A DNA stretch of 64,000 nt from Desulfovibrio sp. G11 (GCF_900243745.1 NZ_LT984798.1:682001-746000), one strand, 5' to 3'; counted from the stretch's first letter, positions 27,441-35,491 are shown. The notes: generated by a model from the sequence alone, not told the origin. A program made the numbers and translations.

Positions 27441-27459
27441 TCATTAGTATGCGCTAGGC

Positions 27460-27726
27460 TTACCAGCGGCGGGCGGCCGGCTTTTTGGGCTCGGCCTTGT
27501 TCACGCGCAAGCTGCGGCCGTCAACTTCCTTGCCATCAAGAGCAGAGATCGCGTTGGCAGCATCGTCATCTTCCATTTCAACAAAACCAAAGCCGCGAGC
27601 ACGACCGGTTTCACGATCTGAAATCAGGTTAACGGAAAGCACCTGACCAAAAGCGCTGAACAGGGATTCAACGTCGCCCTGCGTGGTAGACCAAGAAAGA
27701 TTACCAACATAAATAGAAGTAGCCAT
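27460..27726 (-). CDS. RRM-domain RNA-binding protein
   Basis: 88-aa protein made almost entirely of one RNA recognition motif: RNP2 is IYVGNLS (residues 4-10) and RNP1 is RGFGFVEM (about 44-51). A basic Lys/Pro/Arg C-terminal tail follows. Similar single-RRM proteins in bacteria bind single-stranded RNA and are often cold- or stress-induced; that role is inferred. The start MATSIYVGN at 27726 is chosen because GGAG precedes it at suitable spacing; an upstream in-frame ATG at 27738 overlaps that site. Leader of about 100 nt. Confidence 0.92.
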   Translation of the reverse strand: MATSIYVGNLSWSTTQGDVESLFSAFGQVLSVNLISDRETGRARGFGFVEMEDDDAANAISALDGKEVDGRSLRVNKAEPKKPAARRW

Positions 27727-27832
27727 AAAAGACTCCATGGGGGGGGTTACGGGGGAGGTAGACTTTCTGCTGAAGCCTTACCCATGTAAAGTCTCTGGCG
27801 AAAAATTTACTATACCCAATCAATGATTTCTA

Positions 27833-27861
27833 AACGTAAAGACAGGGCCGCACGTTGTCAA
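27833..27861 (-). promoter_or_regulatory. Candidate promoter of the RRM gene
   Basis: On the minus strand: exact -35 TTGACA (27856-27861), 17-base spacer, -10 TACGTT (27833-27838). The implied leader is about 100 nt long. Confidence 0.45.
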
Positions 27862-27968
27862 TAACTATTTTAGCAGATTTGTTATTATTACATAAAAACC
27901 AAACCTTGTTAAATTATTACCAGCATTGGTAGCTAGATAGCAGCATAAAATTATTTTTATAATTATTT
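27862..27968. other. AT-rich intergenic DNA
   Basis: Markedly AT-rich compared with the rest of the window, from the RRM-gene promoter to the promoter of the small ORF at 28029. No gene is visible in it. Confidence 0.6.
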
Positions 27969-27996
27969 TTGCACAACAATTATATGGTTGTATTGT
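27969..27996 (+). promoter_or_regulatory. Candidate promoter of the 26-codon ORF
   Basis: -35 TTGCAC (27969-27974), 16-base spacer, -10 TATTGT (27991-27996). The spacer contains CAAC...GTTG arms that could bind a regulator. The match is moderate. Confidence 0.35.
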
Positions 27997-28028
27997 GATC
28001 CTCTGGTATCTAAAAAAATGGAGTAACT

Positions 28029-28109
28029 ATGAATTACAAATTACGTCTTGTTTTAAATGTTCTCAAAAGCAAAGAAGAAAAAATACTCTCCATCATAAAA
28101 AATAAATAA
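28029..28109 (+). CDS. Small lysine-rich peptide (26 aa)
   Basis: ATG at 28029 with GGAG five bases upstream (28020-28023), 26 sense codons, TAA at 28107-28109, and a long terminator-like hairpin beginning at the stop codon. The peptide starts MNYKLRLVLNVLKSKEEK and is Lys/Leu/Ile-rich; spacing of hydrophobic residues would make one amphipathic helix. It has no cysteine and no signal-peptide cleavage motif. Composition is far more AT-rich than surrounding genes. Possibilities are a toxin-like or membrane-active peptide, a regulatory small protein or a leader peptide; none is proven. Confidence 0.5.
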   Translation: MNYKLRLVLNVLKSKEEKILSIIKNK

Positions 28110-28148
28110 CAAACCGGCGTCGATCGCTACTATCGATGCCGGTTTGTT
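28108..28148 (+). terminator. 17-bp terminator-like hairpin after the small ORF
   Basis: AACAAACCGGCGTCGAT (28108-28124) pairs along its whole length with ATCGATGCCGGTTTGTT (28132-28148), one G-U wobble, loop CGCTACT. The 3' arm ends in TTTGTT. It begins inside the TAA of the 26-codon ORF. Confidence 0.8.
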
Positions 28149-28549
28149 GCTTGAAAGTTACAATGCTACGCCGCGTAGCCCGGCAACTTTGACAGTATTC
28201 ATAATTTCCGCACATTTTGCAGTCCTGCCTGACGAGGCTTGGAGCCATGCCGGATATTTCAGCCCAAGCACAATATCGCTGTGTATCTCACGCTTTCCTG
28301 CCAGATAATCCAGACGCACTCCCCCTGGCTGAAAGCCCGCTCACAACGCCCCGTGTGCGAACAGCTCCGCTCCGGCCCGGCACAAGATGGCCGCCGCGGT
28401 ATTGAGCAGTCCATCCAGATGGGTGGAATACGCGGCCCTGCCTTAAAAGCCGCACCACCACGCAAATATCATGCACAAATCCCATCTTGACACACGACCA
28501 TATCCATGTGAGCGGATAGCATCGGCAAATCTTATTGTGGAGGCAGCCC
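28149..28549. other. Gap between the small ORF and the DUF554 gene
   Basis: No gene is supported. A CTACG-CC-GCGTAG hairpin lies near 28172. GGAGG at about 28539 is the ribosome binding site of the DUF554 gene. Confidence 0.4.
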
Positions 28550-29047
28550 ATGACAGGTCCCATAATTAACAGCACTTGCTTGGCGGCAGGCAGCATCATA
28601 GGAGCTGTTTTTGCCTGCTATATTCCAGCACGTGTAAAATCATCACTTCCCCTGACAGCAGGGCTTATCACGCTAAGTTTGGGCAGCTCCCTGGTCGGAA
28701 AAGCCGCACATTTTCCTGCGGTTGTTCTTTCCACCCTTGTCGGCGCTGCCATTGGGGAACTGTTTTATTTTGAAAAAGGCCTTGAAACTGCAATCAAACG
28801 CCTTCTGACACGTTCAAAAAAATCCGGCGACATCAACAACGAAGAACTTGCCCTTCAGTATATAACGCTTGTTTCCGCATTCTGCTTCGGAAGTATGGGA
28901 CTGTTCGGCGCGGTTGAAGAAGGCATCACCGGAACTACAGGACTATTATTAACAAAAAGCGTTCTTGATTTATGCAGCGGCATTATCTTCGGAGCCAGCC
29001 TGGGGGCCAACGTCGGGATTATTGCTATTCCTCAATTCTTGATACTT

Positions 29048-30129
29048 CGCGGTTTCAAGTTCAAAGTGCAACACCCAGTCCTTGGGTATTGGCGTCTTCT
29101 AAAAAAACTTCATAGGGTGTCTTAAACCCAAGGCATTTTCTAGGCCGCCAGTTCAAGCGGCACATTGCCGCTATGATCTCATCTTGCGTGACCGATGCCA
29201 AGCTTACCCCCTTGGGGAAGTATTGGCGTAGAAGGCCATTGGAGTTCTCGTTCAAGCCACGCTCCCACGAATGGTAGGGGTGCGCAAAAAATCCCTGAGC
29301 CTCGAGTGTAGCTGACACATCGGCATGGTAGCTGAACTCCTTGCCGTTATCATAGGTAATAGTCTGAACAAAGTCCTTAATGGGTGTCAAGAGTCCTTCA
29401 ATGACCCGCCTTACTTCGCTGGCGCTTTTGTTGGGAGCCTTGCCAAACAGGAAAAGACGACTTTTACGCTCTGCAAGTGTCACCAAAACGGGGCCTCCTT
29501 TACTGCCTTCAACGGTATCAGCCTCCCAATCACCAAGGCGTGAGCGCTCGGCAACAATGGACGGGCGTATGTCTATGCTGATACGCCCCTTGATTTGACC
29601 TCGTCTGTCGGGTTTGCCATATCGTCGTTTGCGTTTGCGCTGGCAGCGCAAATGGCTGTGCAGCGTTCCTCCTCGTTTTTTGTCCGCCAGAATGTACTGG
29701 TAAATCCATTCATGACTGAGGGCAAAACCTTTGCGTTTGAGAACTCCAGAGATTTGCTCCGGACTGAAGTCCTGGTGCAGACACTGTTCAACATACGTCC
29801 ATACCTCAAGGCCAATGCGCTTCTTCCCTTTACTGGTCTGCCTTTTCTGACTGCGCTTGTGTGCCTGCCTGTAGCGGTAGCCACGCGCCCCGGTATTTCG
29901 CGCAAGTTCGCGGCTTACAGTTGAGACGCTACGGCCTATCGCTTTGGCTATGGCCCTCAGTGACGTTCCACTTTTCACTGCCTGGCAGATGTAGTACCGT
30001 TCTTCCCTGGCAAGGTGTGCATAGCCCATACGCCCCTCAATCTTTGGTTGGATGGAGAGGCTAAAGTGCTATACCACCTTGCCTTTTCATTCAACCTTGA
30101 GGGTGTTGCACTTGCAAGTTGAATCCGCC
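29048..30129 (-). mobile_element. IS30-family insertion sequence, copy 2
   Basis: 1082 bp, the same length and ends as copy 1 (8049-9130); the only difference I find is base 29762. Flanked by CTT at 29045-29047 and 30130-30132. Inserted in the DUF554 gene in the orientation opposite to that gene. Confidence 0.9.
29061..30029 (-). CDS. IS30-family transposase
   Basis: 322-aa DDE transposase identical to the one at 8062-9030 except for Pro in place of Ser in QDFSPEQISGVL; this is the usual IS30 residue. The helix-turn-helix, DWEADTVEG, TYDNGKEF and ERGLNENSNG motifs are intact, so it is probably functional and the likelier source copy. Confidence 0.95.
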   Translation of the reverse strand: MGYAHLAREERYYICQAVKSGTSLRAIAKAIGRSVSTVSRELARNTGARGYRYRQAHKRSQKRQTSKGKKRIGLEVWTYVEQCLHQDFSPEQISGVLKRKGFALSHEWIYQYILADKKRGGTLHSHLRCQRKRKRRYGKPDRRGQIKGRISIDIRPSIVAERSRLGDWEADTVEGSKGGPVLVTLAERKSRLFLFGKAPNKSASEVRRVIEGLLTPIKDFVQTITYDNGKEFSYHADVSATLEAQGFFAHPYHSWERGLNENSNGLLRQYFPKGVSLASVTQDEIIAAMCRLNWRPRKCLGFKTPYEVFLEDANTQGLGVAL

Positions 30130-30270
30130 CTTGCCGGGCTATGCTGGTCAGGAAATAAAATCATACAGCTGATTACTCCTGAAATGCTGCAAAACTTCAC
30201 CTCTACTGGGGGCATCATTTTTCTTGCGACAGGAATACGGATGTGTGGCATCAAAACCATTCCCATTATT

Positions 30271-30279
30271 ACCATGATC
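30271..30279. repeat. 9-bp target duplication of the IS4 element
   Basis: ACCATGATC at 30271-30279 is repeated at 31540-31548. One copy suffices to restore the DUF554 reading frame (IITMIPSLVL). Confidence 0.9.
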
Positions 30280-31539
30280 CATTGCTGTCCGGCTAAGGGG
30301 TAACAAAAAAGTCCAAAATCTCAGCAGTATGTGGTATAAGAAGTTACCACAACAACTTGCCACACAAGGAGATTTTGGACTTGAGCCATCATACTACACT
30401 CTTCTCTCAACTGCTATCCCTGATACCGGGACATGTTTTTGAAAAACTCGAACGCAAGCACAAAACTGGCCGCTCTTCACGCCAATTTGGATTCAAGGAG
30501 CAATTCACCGTCATGGCCTTTATCCAACTCGCTGCAAGGCGCTCTTTACGCGATGGGCTTCGCGCCTTGGAGGCGGCCAAGAGACGGCTGTATCACCTCG
30601 GCTTGAAATCAGTAGCGCGTTCCACGGTTGCCGATGCCAACAATTCAAGGCCTGTGGAATTTTTCAAAGACCTGTTCGCTGAAATGTATGGCCTGTGCCA
30701 TCTTCGTGCGCCTCGTCACAAATTCCGCTTCAAGTGCAAGCTGTACAGCATGGACGCCACCACCATCAGCCTATGCCTGTCCATCTTTCCCTGGGCGTCG
30801 TTCCGGCGGAACAAGGCTGGCGTGAAAGTAAATACCGTGCTTGACCACGATGGCTACATTCCCGCTTTTCTCGATATCAACAATGCCAAAACCCACGAAA
30901 GCCGCATGGCCAAAAGTCTTTCATTGCCAAAGGGTTCCATCGTCACCTTCGATAAAGGCTATATCTGCTATTCCTGGTTTCGCATGTTGACCGCGAAGGG
31001 CATTTTCTTCGTAACCCGACTGAAGAGCAATGCTGCCTATAAGCTCGTTGATCGCCGCGCCGTAGACCGGAAAACCGGGGTCACGTCCGATCACATCATT
31101 GACGTGAGCAGCCGGGGAAAAACCACTCGTCTACGCAGAATCGGCTATCGCGATGCGAAAACCGGCAAACGGTACGAATTTTTGACCAACCATTTCCGCC
31201 TGTCCGCCAAGACAATTGCTGATATCTATAAAGAACGCTGGCAAATTGAAATATTCTTCCGCGAAGTCAAACAAAATCTGCATATTAAAAGCTTTGTCGG
31301 GCGCTCGGAGAATGCGGTGCACATCCAGATTTATACGGCCCTGACCGTGTATTTACTCCTGGCCTATCAGAAATTCCTGAGCAAGCTTGGGCTGTCGGTG
31401 CAACAACTCTTCGAGCTCATTTGCTTGAATCTGTTCGGCAAGGATTCTCTGGAAGAACTTCTGAATCCACGAAGACGAAAAACTATAAACACCTATAGTT
31501 ATAGCCTGTTAGCTATGGGTGCTTAACCGGACAACATTG
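30280..31539 (+). mobile_element. IS4-family insertion sequence
   Basis: 1260-bp element with 18-bp imperfect terminal inverted repeats (CATTGCTGTCCGGCTAAG on the left; CAATGTTGTCCGGTTAAG as the complement of the right end; 15 of 18 match). Flanked by a 9-bp direct repeat. It carries one transposase and interrupts the DUF554 gene near its 3' end. Confidence 0.92.
30375..31526 (+). CDS. IS4-family transposase
   Basis: DDE transposase of about 383 aa. Catalytic Asp in YSMDATTISL and TFDKGYICY, and the IS4 signature Y-x2-R-x3-E-x6-K in YKERWQIEIFFREVKQNL. The N-terminal region (LFSQLLSLIPGHVFEKLERK) fits the same family. No ATG is available near the start: TTG codons at 30375 and 30381 follow AAGGAG (30366-30371), and the frame is open from 30357, so the exact start is uncertain. 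It ends 13 bases before the element's right end. Confidence 0.92.
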   Translation: MDLSHHTTLFSQLLSLIPGHVFEKLERKHKTGRSSRQFGFKEQFTVMAFIQLAARRSLRDGLRALEAAKRRLYHLGLKSVARSTVADANNSRPVEFFKDLFAEMYGLCHLRAPRHKFRFKCKLYSMDATTISLCLSIFPWASFRRNKAGVKVNTVLDHDGYIPAFLDINNAKTHESRMAKSLSLPKGSIVTFDKGYICYSWFRMLTAKGIFFVTRLKSNAAYKLVDRRAVDRKTGVTSDHIIDVSSRGKTTRLRRIGYRDAKTGKRYEFLTNHFRLSAKTIADIYKERWQIEIFFREVKQNLHIKSFVGRSENAVHIQIYTALTVYLLLAYQKFLSKLGLSVQQLFELICLNLFGKDSLEELLNPRRRKTINTYSYSLLAMGA

Positions 31540-31664
31540 ACCATGATCCCATCCCTTGTGCTTATTTTTCCCTTCACAAAACTCTGGATGTGGCTTGGAT
31601 TCTAAAACGGTGCGGCCTTGAAGCCATCTCCTCAACGTGATGCGCACGACAGGGCCATCCCGCG

Positions 31665-32129
31665 TTACGGCGCCGTCCCTTCCGGGCAATCCGTTGCGGC
31701 AGGCAGCACATCCATGACGTCGCCGGGCCGAACAAGCCCGCCCTTCAGAACCCTGGCAAACACACCCTGCCGGGGCATGATGCAATCCCCCATAGTGTGG
31801 TATATCTGACAGTGGTTATGACACTCCTTGCCTATCTGCGAAACCTCCAGCAGCACAGTATTACAGGACAGGCGGGTTCCCACGGGCAGAGCCGCAAAAT
31901 CAATGCCGTCCACGACAAGATTTTCACCAAAACACCCGTGGGTCACAATGGCTCCCCTGGCCTTGAATGCCTCGATGGCCTGCCAGGAAAGCAGACTGAC
32001 CTGACGGTGCCATTTTCCGGCGTGAGCATCACCCTCAATACCGTGATCCACCACAAGCGTGGCGGAAGAAGCGGTTTGCTTGGCTGTACCTTTTTTGGAG
32101 CTGACACAGATAGCCTTGATAATGCCCAT
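31665..32129 (-). CDS. MOSC-domain protein
   Basis: 154-aa stand-alone MOSC domain (molybdenum cofactor sulfurase C-terminal type). These proteins are thought to handle sulfur or molybdenum cofactor; the exact reaction is unknown. Visible features: VVDHGIEGDAHAGKWHRQVS, GCFGENLVVDG, LPVGTRLSCN and a Cys/His cluster GKECHNHCQIY with the conserved MOSC cysteine. No membrane helix. It lies at the edge of the accessory stretch, on the strand opposite to the DUF554 remnant; moaC is 9 kb away. Confidence 0.9.
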   Translation of the reverse strand: MGIIKAICVSSKKGTAKQTASSATLVVDHGIEGDAHAGKWHRQVSLLSWQAIEAFKARGAIVTHGCFGENLVVDGIDFAALPVGTRLSCNTVLLEVSQIGKECHNHCQIYHTMGDCIMPRQGVFARVLKGGLVRPGDVMDVLPAATDCPEGTAP

Positions 32130-32654
32130 ACTATCTTCCTATGTTTTACAGATACACTCATTAATACTGCGCGGGCCGGATCAGGCCCACGCCAGGGCCT
32201 GCGGCGTCAGCGCGACACTCCCCGCCCATTGCCCATTGTCCGCAATCGCGGCTCTATCCCCCGGCAACGCCCTTTACAGTCAACGTATCCATTACCCTGC
32301 GTCCCGGCAATTCCTCCCAAAACAGATGAAAAACACCGCGCGTAGCTTGAAATCCCGATATACCCACGTTTTTCATCATTTCTTCCGGCCACAACGAGAC
32401 TGCCCCGCCAGTGCCAGATGTCGGGCCGCAACGCACCGCGCGCATATTATGCAACAAAGGGGATCGTGGCCGGCAACGCATTAGGCCGGATGACGACCAC
32501 ACCACAGGCGCATCCGGCCTCCGGCCCTGCTCCACCATCTTTCCGGCGCGCACTTCCTTATATAAAACACAAAAACAGATGGTCATCTCTTTTACGGCAA
32601 AAAAATGGGATTCGTAAGCAAATTAAAGAAAATGCAGAAAGGCATAAAAAAATC
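32130..32654. other. Gap between the MOSC gene and tRNA-Val
   Basis: About 525 bases, GC-rich to about 32540 and AT-rich after. A GGCCGGATG/CATCCGGCC hairpin lies near 32483-32516. No gene is supported. Confidence 0.45.
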
Positions 32655-32683
32655 TTGACGGGCCACACATGAGTAGCTATATA
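32655..32683 (+). promoter_or_regulatory. Promoter of tRNA-Val (and possibly the thrS operon)
   Basis: -35 TTGACG (32655-32660), 17-base spacer, -10 TATATA (32678-32683), placing initiation about 10 bases before the tRNA. An upstream AT-rich stretch could act as an UP element. Confidence 0.8.
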
Positions 32684-32699
32684 ACCCCTTGCCTCATGT

Positions 32700-32776
32700 A
32701 GGAGCGTAGCTCAGGTGGCTAGAGCACTTCCTTGACACGGAAGGGGTCAGCAGTTCAAGTCTGCTCGTTCCTACCA
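32700..32776 (+). tRNA. tRNA-Val (GAC anticodon)
   Basis: 77 nt including encoded CCA. Acceptor AGGAGCG/CGTTCCT, D-arm GCTCAGGTGGCTAGAGC, anticodon stem-loop CTTCC-TTGACAC-GGAAG giving GAC (valine), T-arm CAGTTCAAGTCTG. A promoter lies just upstream; thrS starts 180 bases downstream. Confidence 0.97.
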
Positions 32777-32876
32777 AAAGAAACTTCGGGGATGGTTCCC
32801 CTTAACGGCGGAAGGCCTTGGCCCCGCCCATAGCACAGGCTGCCGCAGGGTGGCCGAATGACCGGTATCGGCGCAG

Positions 32877-32905
32877 TGGGGAGGTTTACCTCCCCATTTT
32901 GTTTT
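32877..32905 (+). terminator. Terminator-like hairpin in front of thrS
   Basis: GGGGAGGT (32878-32885) / ACCTCCCC (32888-32895) plus a closing T-A pair, followed by TTTTGTTTT. It sits 51 bases before the thrS start with no clear promoter in between, so it may end the tRNA-Val transcript or act as an attenuator for thrS. TTCCCC near 32795 could pair with the 5' arm as an antiterminator. Confidence 0.65.
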
Positions 32906-32955
32906 GGCTTTTTTGTCTGGCCGGGCAGCGCCTCCGGCGATGCAAGGAGATTGTC

Positions 32956-34899
32956 ATGGAAGTCCGTGTGGAAGGGCAGATGGTAGAGGGGCAGGCTGGC
33001 GACAGCGTGGCCGCCATACTCCAGAAAGCCTTGAGCGGCAAGAAGTTCAAGGCCGTTGTGGCCGCCCGCGCCCTTGACAGCGCGGAAGAACTGCTTGACC
33101 TTTCCTCTCCGGTACCCGCCGGTTGCACCGGCATCGAGCCGGTGTATGCCGACTCGCCCGAGGGCCTGCAGATACTCCGCCATTCCACCGCCCACGTCAT
33201 GGCGGCGGCGGTGAAGCAGCTTTTTCCCAAAACCCGCGTTACCATCGGGCCTTCCATCGAATCCGGCTTTTACTACGACTTTGACGTGGAAAAGCCCTTT
33301 TCCAGCGAAGATTTTTCCGCCATTGAAGCGGAAATGCAGCGCATTGCCAATGCGCGCGAACCCTTTACCCGCGAAGTGCTTTCCAGGGCTGAAGCCATAG
33401 AGCGCTTCAAGGCTATGGGCGAAGACTACAAGGTTGAAATCATCGAAGGCATCGATGCAGATACGGTGTCGGTCTATACCTGCAGCGGCTTTGCAGACCT
33501 GTGCCGCGGCCCGCATGTGCCGCACACGGGCTTTGCCAAAGCCTCCAAGCTCATGAGCGTTGCCGGGGCCTACTGGCGCGGCGACGAAAAAAACCGTATG
33601 CTGTCCCGAATTTACGGCACGGCCTTTGCGGACGAAAAAGCCCTTGCCGCCTACCTGAAGCAGATGGAAGAAGCCAAACGCCGCGACCACCGCAAGCTGG
33701 GGCGCGAGCTTTCGCTCTTCACCTTCAAGGAAGACGTGGCCCCCGGCATGGTGTTCTGGCTGCCCAAGGGCATGCTTGTGCGCACCATTCTGGAGGACTT
33801 CTGGCGCAAGGAGCACCTCAAGCGCGGGTATGATATAGTACAGGGGCCGCAGCTTCTGCGTGTTGAAACATGGCAGAAATCCGGCCATTACGACCATTAC
33901 CGCGAAAACATGTACTTTACGCAGATCGAGGAAGACGCCTACGGTGTCAAACCGATGAACTGCATCTCGCACATGCTTATTTACGGGAACGAACTGCACA
34001 GCTACCGCGACCTGCCGCAGCGCTATTTTGAGCTTGGCGTAGTACACCGCCACGAAAAAAGCGGCGTGCTCCACGGTCTTTTGCGTGTACGCCAGTTCAC
34101 CCAGGATGATGCCCACATCATCTGCGCGCCTGAACAGCTTGAAGGCGAGATTCTTGAGGTCATACATCTTATCCGTGACCTTATGAATCTCTTCGGCTTT
34201 GAATACAAGGTGGCAGTATCCACCAGGCCCGAAAGCAGCATCGGCACGGATGAAGCGTGGGAAATGGCCACCAGCGCCCTTGTGCAGGCAGTGGAAAAGG
34301 CCGGCCTGCCCTACACCATCAATGAGGGCGACGGCGCTTTTTACGGTCCCAAGATCGACGTGCGCCTGCTGGACTGCATCGGCCGCGAATGGCAGTGCTC
34401 CACCATTCAGGTGGACTTTACCCTGCCCGAACGTTTTGATCTCACCTATGTGGGGCAGGACGGCGAACGCCACCGCCCTGTCATGGTGCACCGCGCCATC
34501 ATGGGTTCTCTTGAACGCTTCATCGGCATTCTTGTAGAAAACTTCGCCGGGGCGCTGCCCACCTGGCTTGCGCCCGAGCAGGCGCGCCTGCTTACGGTGA
34601 CCGAAGCCGGCGACGAAGCCGTCAGCAGCATGCTTGAAGAGTTCAAGGCTCTGGGCATCCGCGCCCAGGCCGACACGCGCAATGAAAAACTGGGTTTCAA
34701 GGTGCGTGAGGCCCAACTGGCCAAAGTTCCATACATTCTTGTTGTGGGAGAAAAGGAAGTGCAGGCGGGCGGCGCCAATGTGCGCCTGCGCAATGGAGAC
34801 AACCTGGGGCTCAAGTCCGTAGCGGAAATCGCCGCACTCATACGCACGGACGCCGAAGAGCCTTTCAAACAAGGAGGGATGCGCTATAGCTTCGCCTAA
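32956..34899 (+). CDS. thrS: Threonyl-tRNA synthetase
   Basis: Class II synthetase charging tRNA-Thr. 647 aa: N-terminal TGS domain (MEVRVEGQMVEGQAGDSVA), editing domain with HSTAHVMAAAVKQLFP and YTCSGFADLCRGPHVPHTG, catalytic core with motif 2 in VHRHEKSGVLHGLLRVRQF and motif 3 in PVMVHRAIMGSLERFIGIL, then the anticodon-binding domain. The zinc ligands remain, but the usual NCPGH segment reads NCISH. AAGGAG precedes the ATG at 32956; the frame is open 46 codons further upstream without similarity. Its last bases contain the infC ribosome binding site. Confidence 0.96.
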   Translation: MEVRVEGQMVEGQAGDSVAAILQKALSGKKFKAVVAARALDSAEELLDLSSPVPAGCTGIEPVYADSPEGLQILRHSTAHVMAAAVKQLFPKTRVTIGPSIESGFYYDFDVEKPFSSEDFSAIEAEMQRIANAREPFTREVLSRAEAIERFKAMGEDYKVEIIEGIDADTVSVYTCSGFADLCRGPHVPHTGFAKASKLMSVAGAYWRGDEKNRMLSRIYGTAFADEKALAAYLKQMEEAKRRDHRKLGRELSLFTFKEDVAPGMVFWLPKGMLVRTILEDFWRKEHLKRGYDIVQGPQLLRVETWQKSGHYDHYRENMYFTQIEEDAYGVKPMNCISHMLIYGNELHSYRDLPQRYFELGVVHRHEKSGVLHGLLRVRQFTQDDAHIICAPEQLEGEILEVIHLIRDLMNLFGFEYKVAVSTRPESSIGTDEAWEMATSALVQAVEKAGLPYTINEGDGAFYGPKIDVRLLDCIGREWQCSTIQVDFTLPERFDLTYVGQDGERHRPVMVHRAIMGSLERFIGILVENFAGALPTWLAPEQARLLTVTEAGDEAVSSMLEEFKALGIRAQADTRNEKLGFKVREAQLAKVPYILVVGEKEVQAGGANVRLRNGDNLGLKSVAEIAALIRTDAEEPFKQGGMRYSFA

Positions 34900-35431
34900 C
34901 ATGAGATTCCGCCGCGACATGCCGCAAGACAGCGTACGTCGCAACGAAATGATCCGCGCCCGTGAAGTGCGCGTGATCGCCGCCGATGGCGAGCAGCTTG
35001 GTATTTTGCAACGTAACGAAGCCATTGTGATGGCCAAAGAAGCGGGCATGGACCTGGTGGAAGTTTCTTCCAACTCCGAGCCGCCCGTTTGCCGCATAAT
35101 GGATTACGGCAAGTTCAAATACGAGCAGCAGAAGAAAAAGCAGGAAGCCAAAAAACGCCAGGCTGTGGTGCAGATCAAGGAAATCAAGGTCCGCCCCAAG
35201 ACGGATGACCATGACTACGAAACCAAGGTCCGCCACATCCGCCGCTTTCTGGAAGAAGGCGACCGCTGTAAGATCACCGTGTTTTTCAGGGGCCGTGAAA
35301 TCGTCCATAAAGACCGCGGCATAGCCATTCTGGAGCGAGTGGTGCAAGACCTGGCCGATATTGCCAGGGTCGATCAGGAACCCCGCGCCGAAGGCCGCAC
35401 CCTGCAGATGATGCTGGTACCCAAAAAGTAA
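34886..35431 (+). CDS. infC: Translation initiation factor IF-3, probably AUA start
   Basis: Binds 30S subunits, blocks 50S joining and proofreads the start codon. Conserved blocks: NEMIRAREVRVIAADGEQLG, EPPVCRIMDYGKFKYEQQKK and IKEIKVRPKTDDHDYETK. The first ATG (34901) lies one base after the thrS stop, but the strong Shine-Dalgarno AAGGAGGG (34871-34878) is 22 bases away from it. An in-frame ATA at 34886 is 7 bases from that site, giving five extra residues before MRFRRDMPQ. infC genes are known for rare AUU/AUC starts that let IF-3 control itself, so AUA is plausible. With ATG the protein is 176 aa, with ATA 181. Confidence 0.93.
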   Translation: MASPNMRFRRDMPQDSVRRNEMIRAREVRVIAADGEQLGILQRNEAIVMAKEAGMDLVEVSSNSEPPVCRIMDYGKFKYEQQKKKQEAKKRQAVVQIKEIKVRPKTDDHDYETKVRHIRRFLEEGDRCKITVFFRGREIVHKDRGIAILERVVQDLADIARVDQEPRAEGRTLQMMLVPKK

Positions 35432-35469
35432 CCGGCCTCATACGGCAAAACACATTGGAGCAGCCGGCT

Positions 35470-35491
35470 CTTGAGAGTACGCATTCTCAAG
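35470..35491. repeat. Palindrome CTTGAGAG-N6-TTCTCAAG
   Basis: Second member of the TTGAGAR...TTCTCAA palindrome family, between infC and rpmI. The gap 35432-35693 has no other feature I can support; an L20-binding regulatory leader would be expected in this type of operon but I cannot recognise one. Confidence 0.5.

Larger units (their letters stand above)
28550..31605 (+). pseudogene. DUF554 (YqgA-type) membrane protein broken by two ISs
   Basis: Predicted multi-helix inner-membrane protein of the DUF554 family, possibly a transporter; function unknown. Pieces: 28550-29047 (166 codons, MTGPIINSTCLAAGSIIGA onward), 30130-30279 (50 codons, LAGLCWSGNKII with ITPEMLQNFTSTGG) and 31549-31605 (PSLVLIFPFTKLWMWLGF, stop). 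Deleting IS30 copy 2 with one CTT and the IS4 element with one ACCATGATC restores a single 233-aa frame, the usual family length, with no other lesion. So it was intact until recently. GGAGG precedes the ATG. Confidence 0.9.

Noticed and set aside
26200-28550. att site of an integrated element at tRNA-Leu
   Set aside because: No direct repeat of the tRNA 3' end is found downstream and no integrase gene is present.
32845-32876. T-box like AGGGTGG before thrS
   Set aside because: The conserved ACCGCG part is missing and the base after TGG would pair with a tRNA ending GCCA, not with tRNA-Thr; the specifier stem is not recognisable.
32755-35097. 780-codon open frame on the minus strand opposite thrS
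   Set aside because: Third-position GC bias of thrS on the other strand explains it; the translation has no recognisable domain while the plus strand encodes a complete ThrRS.
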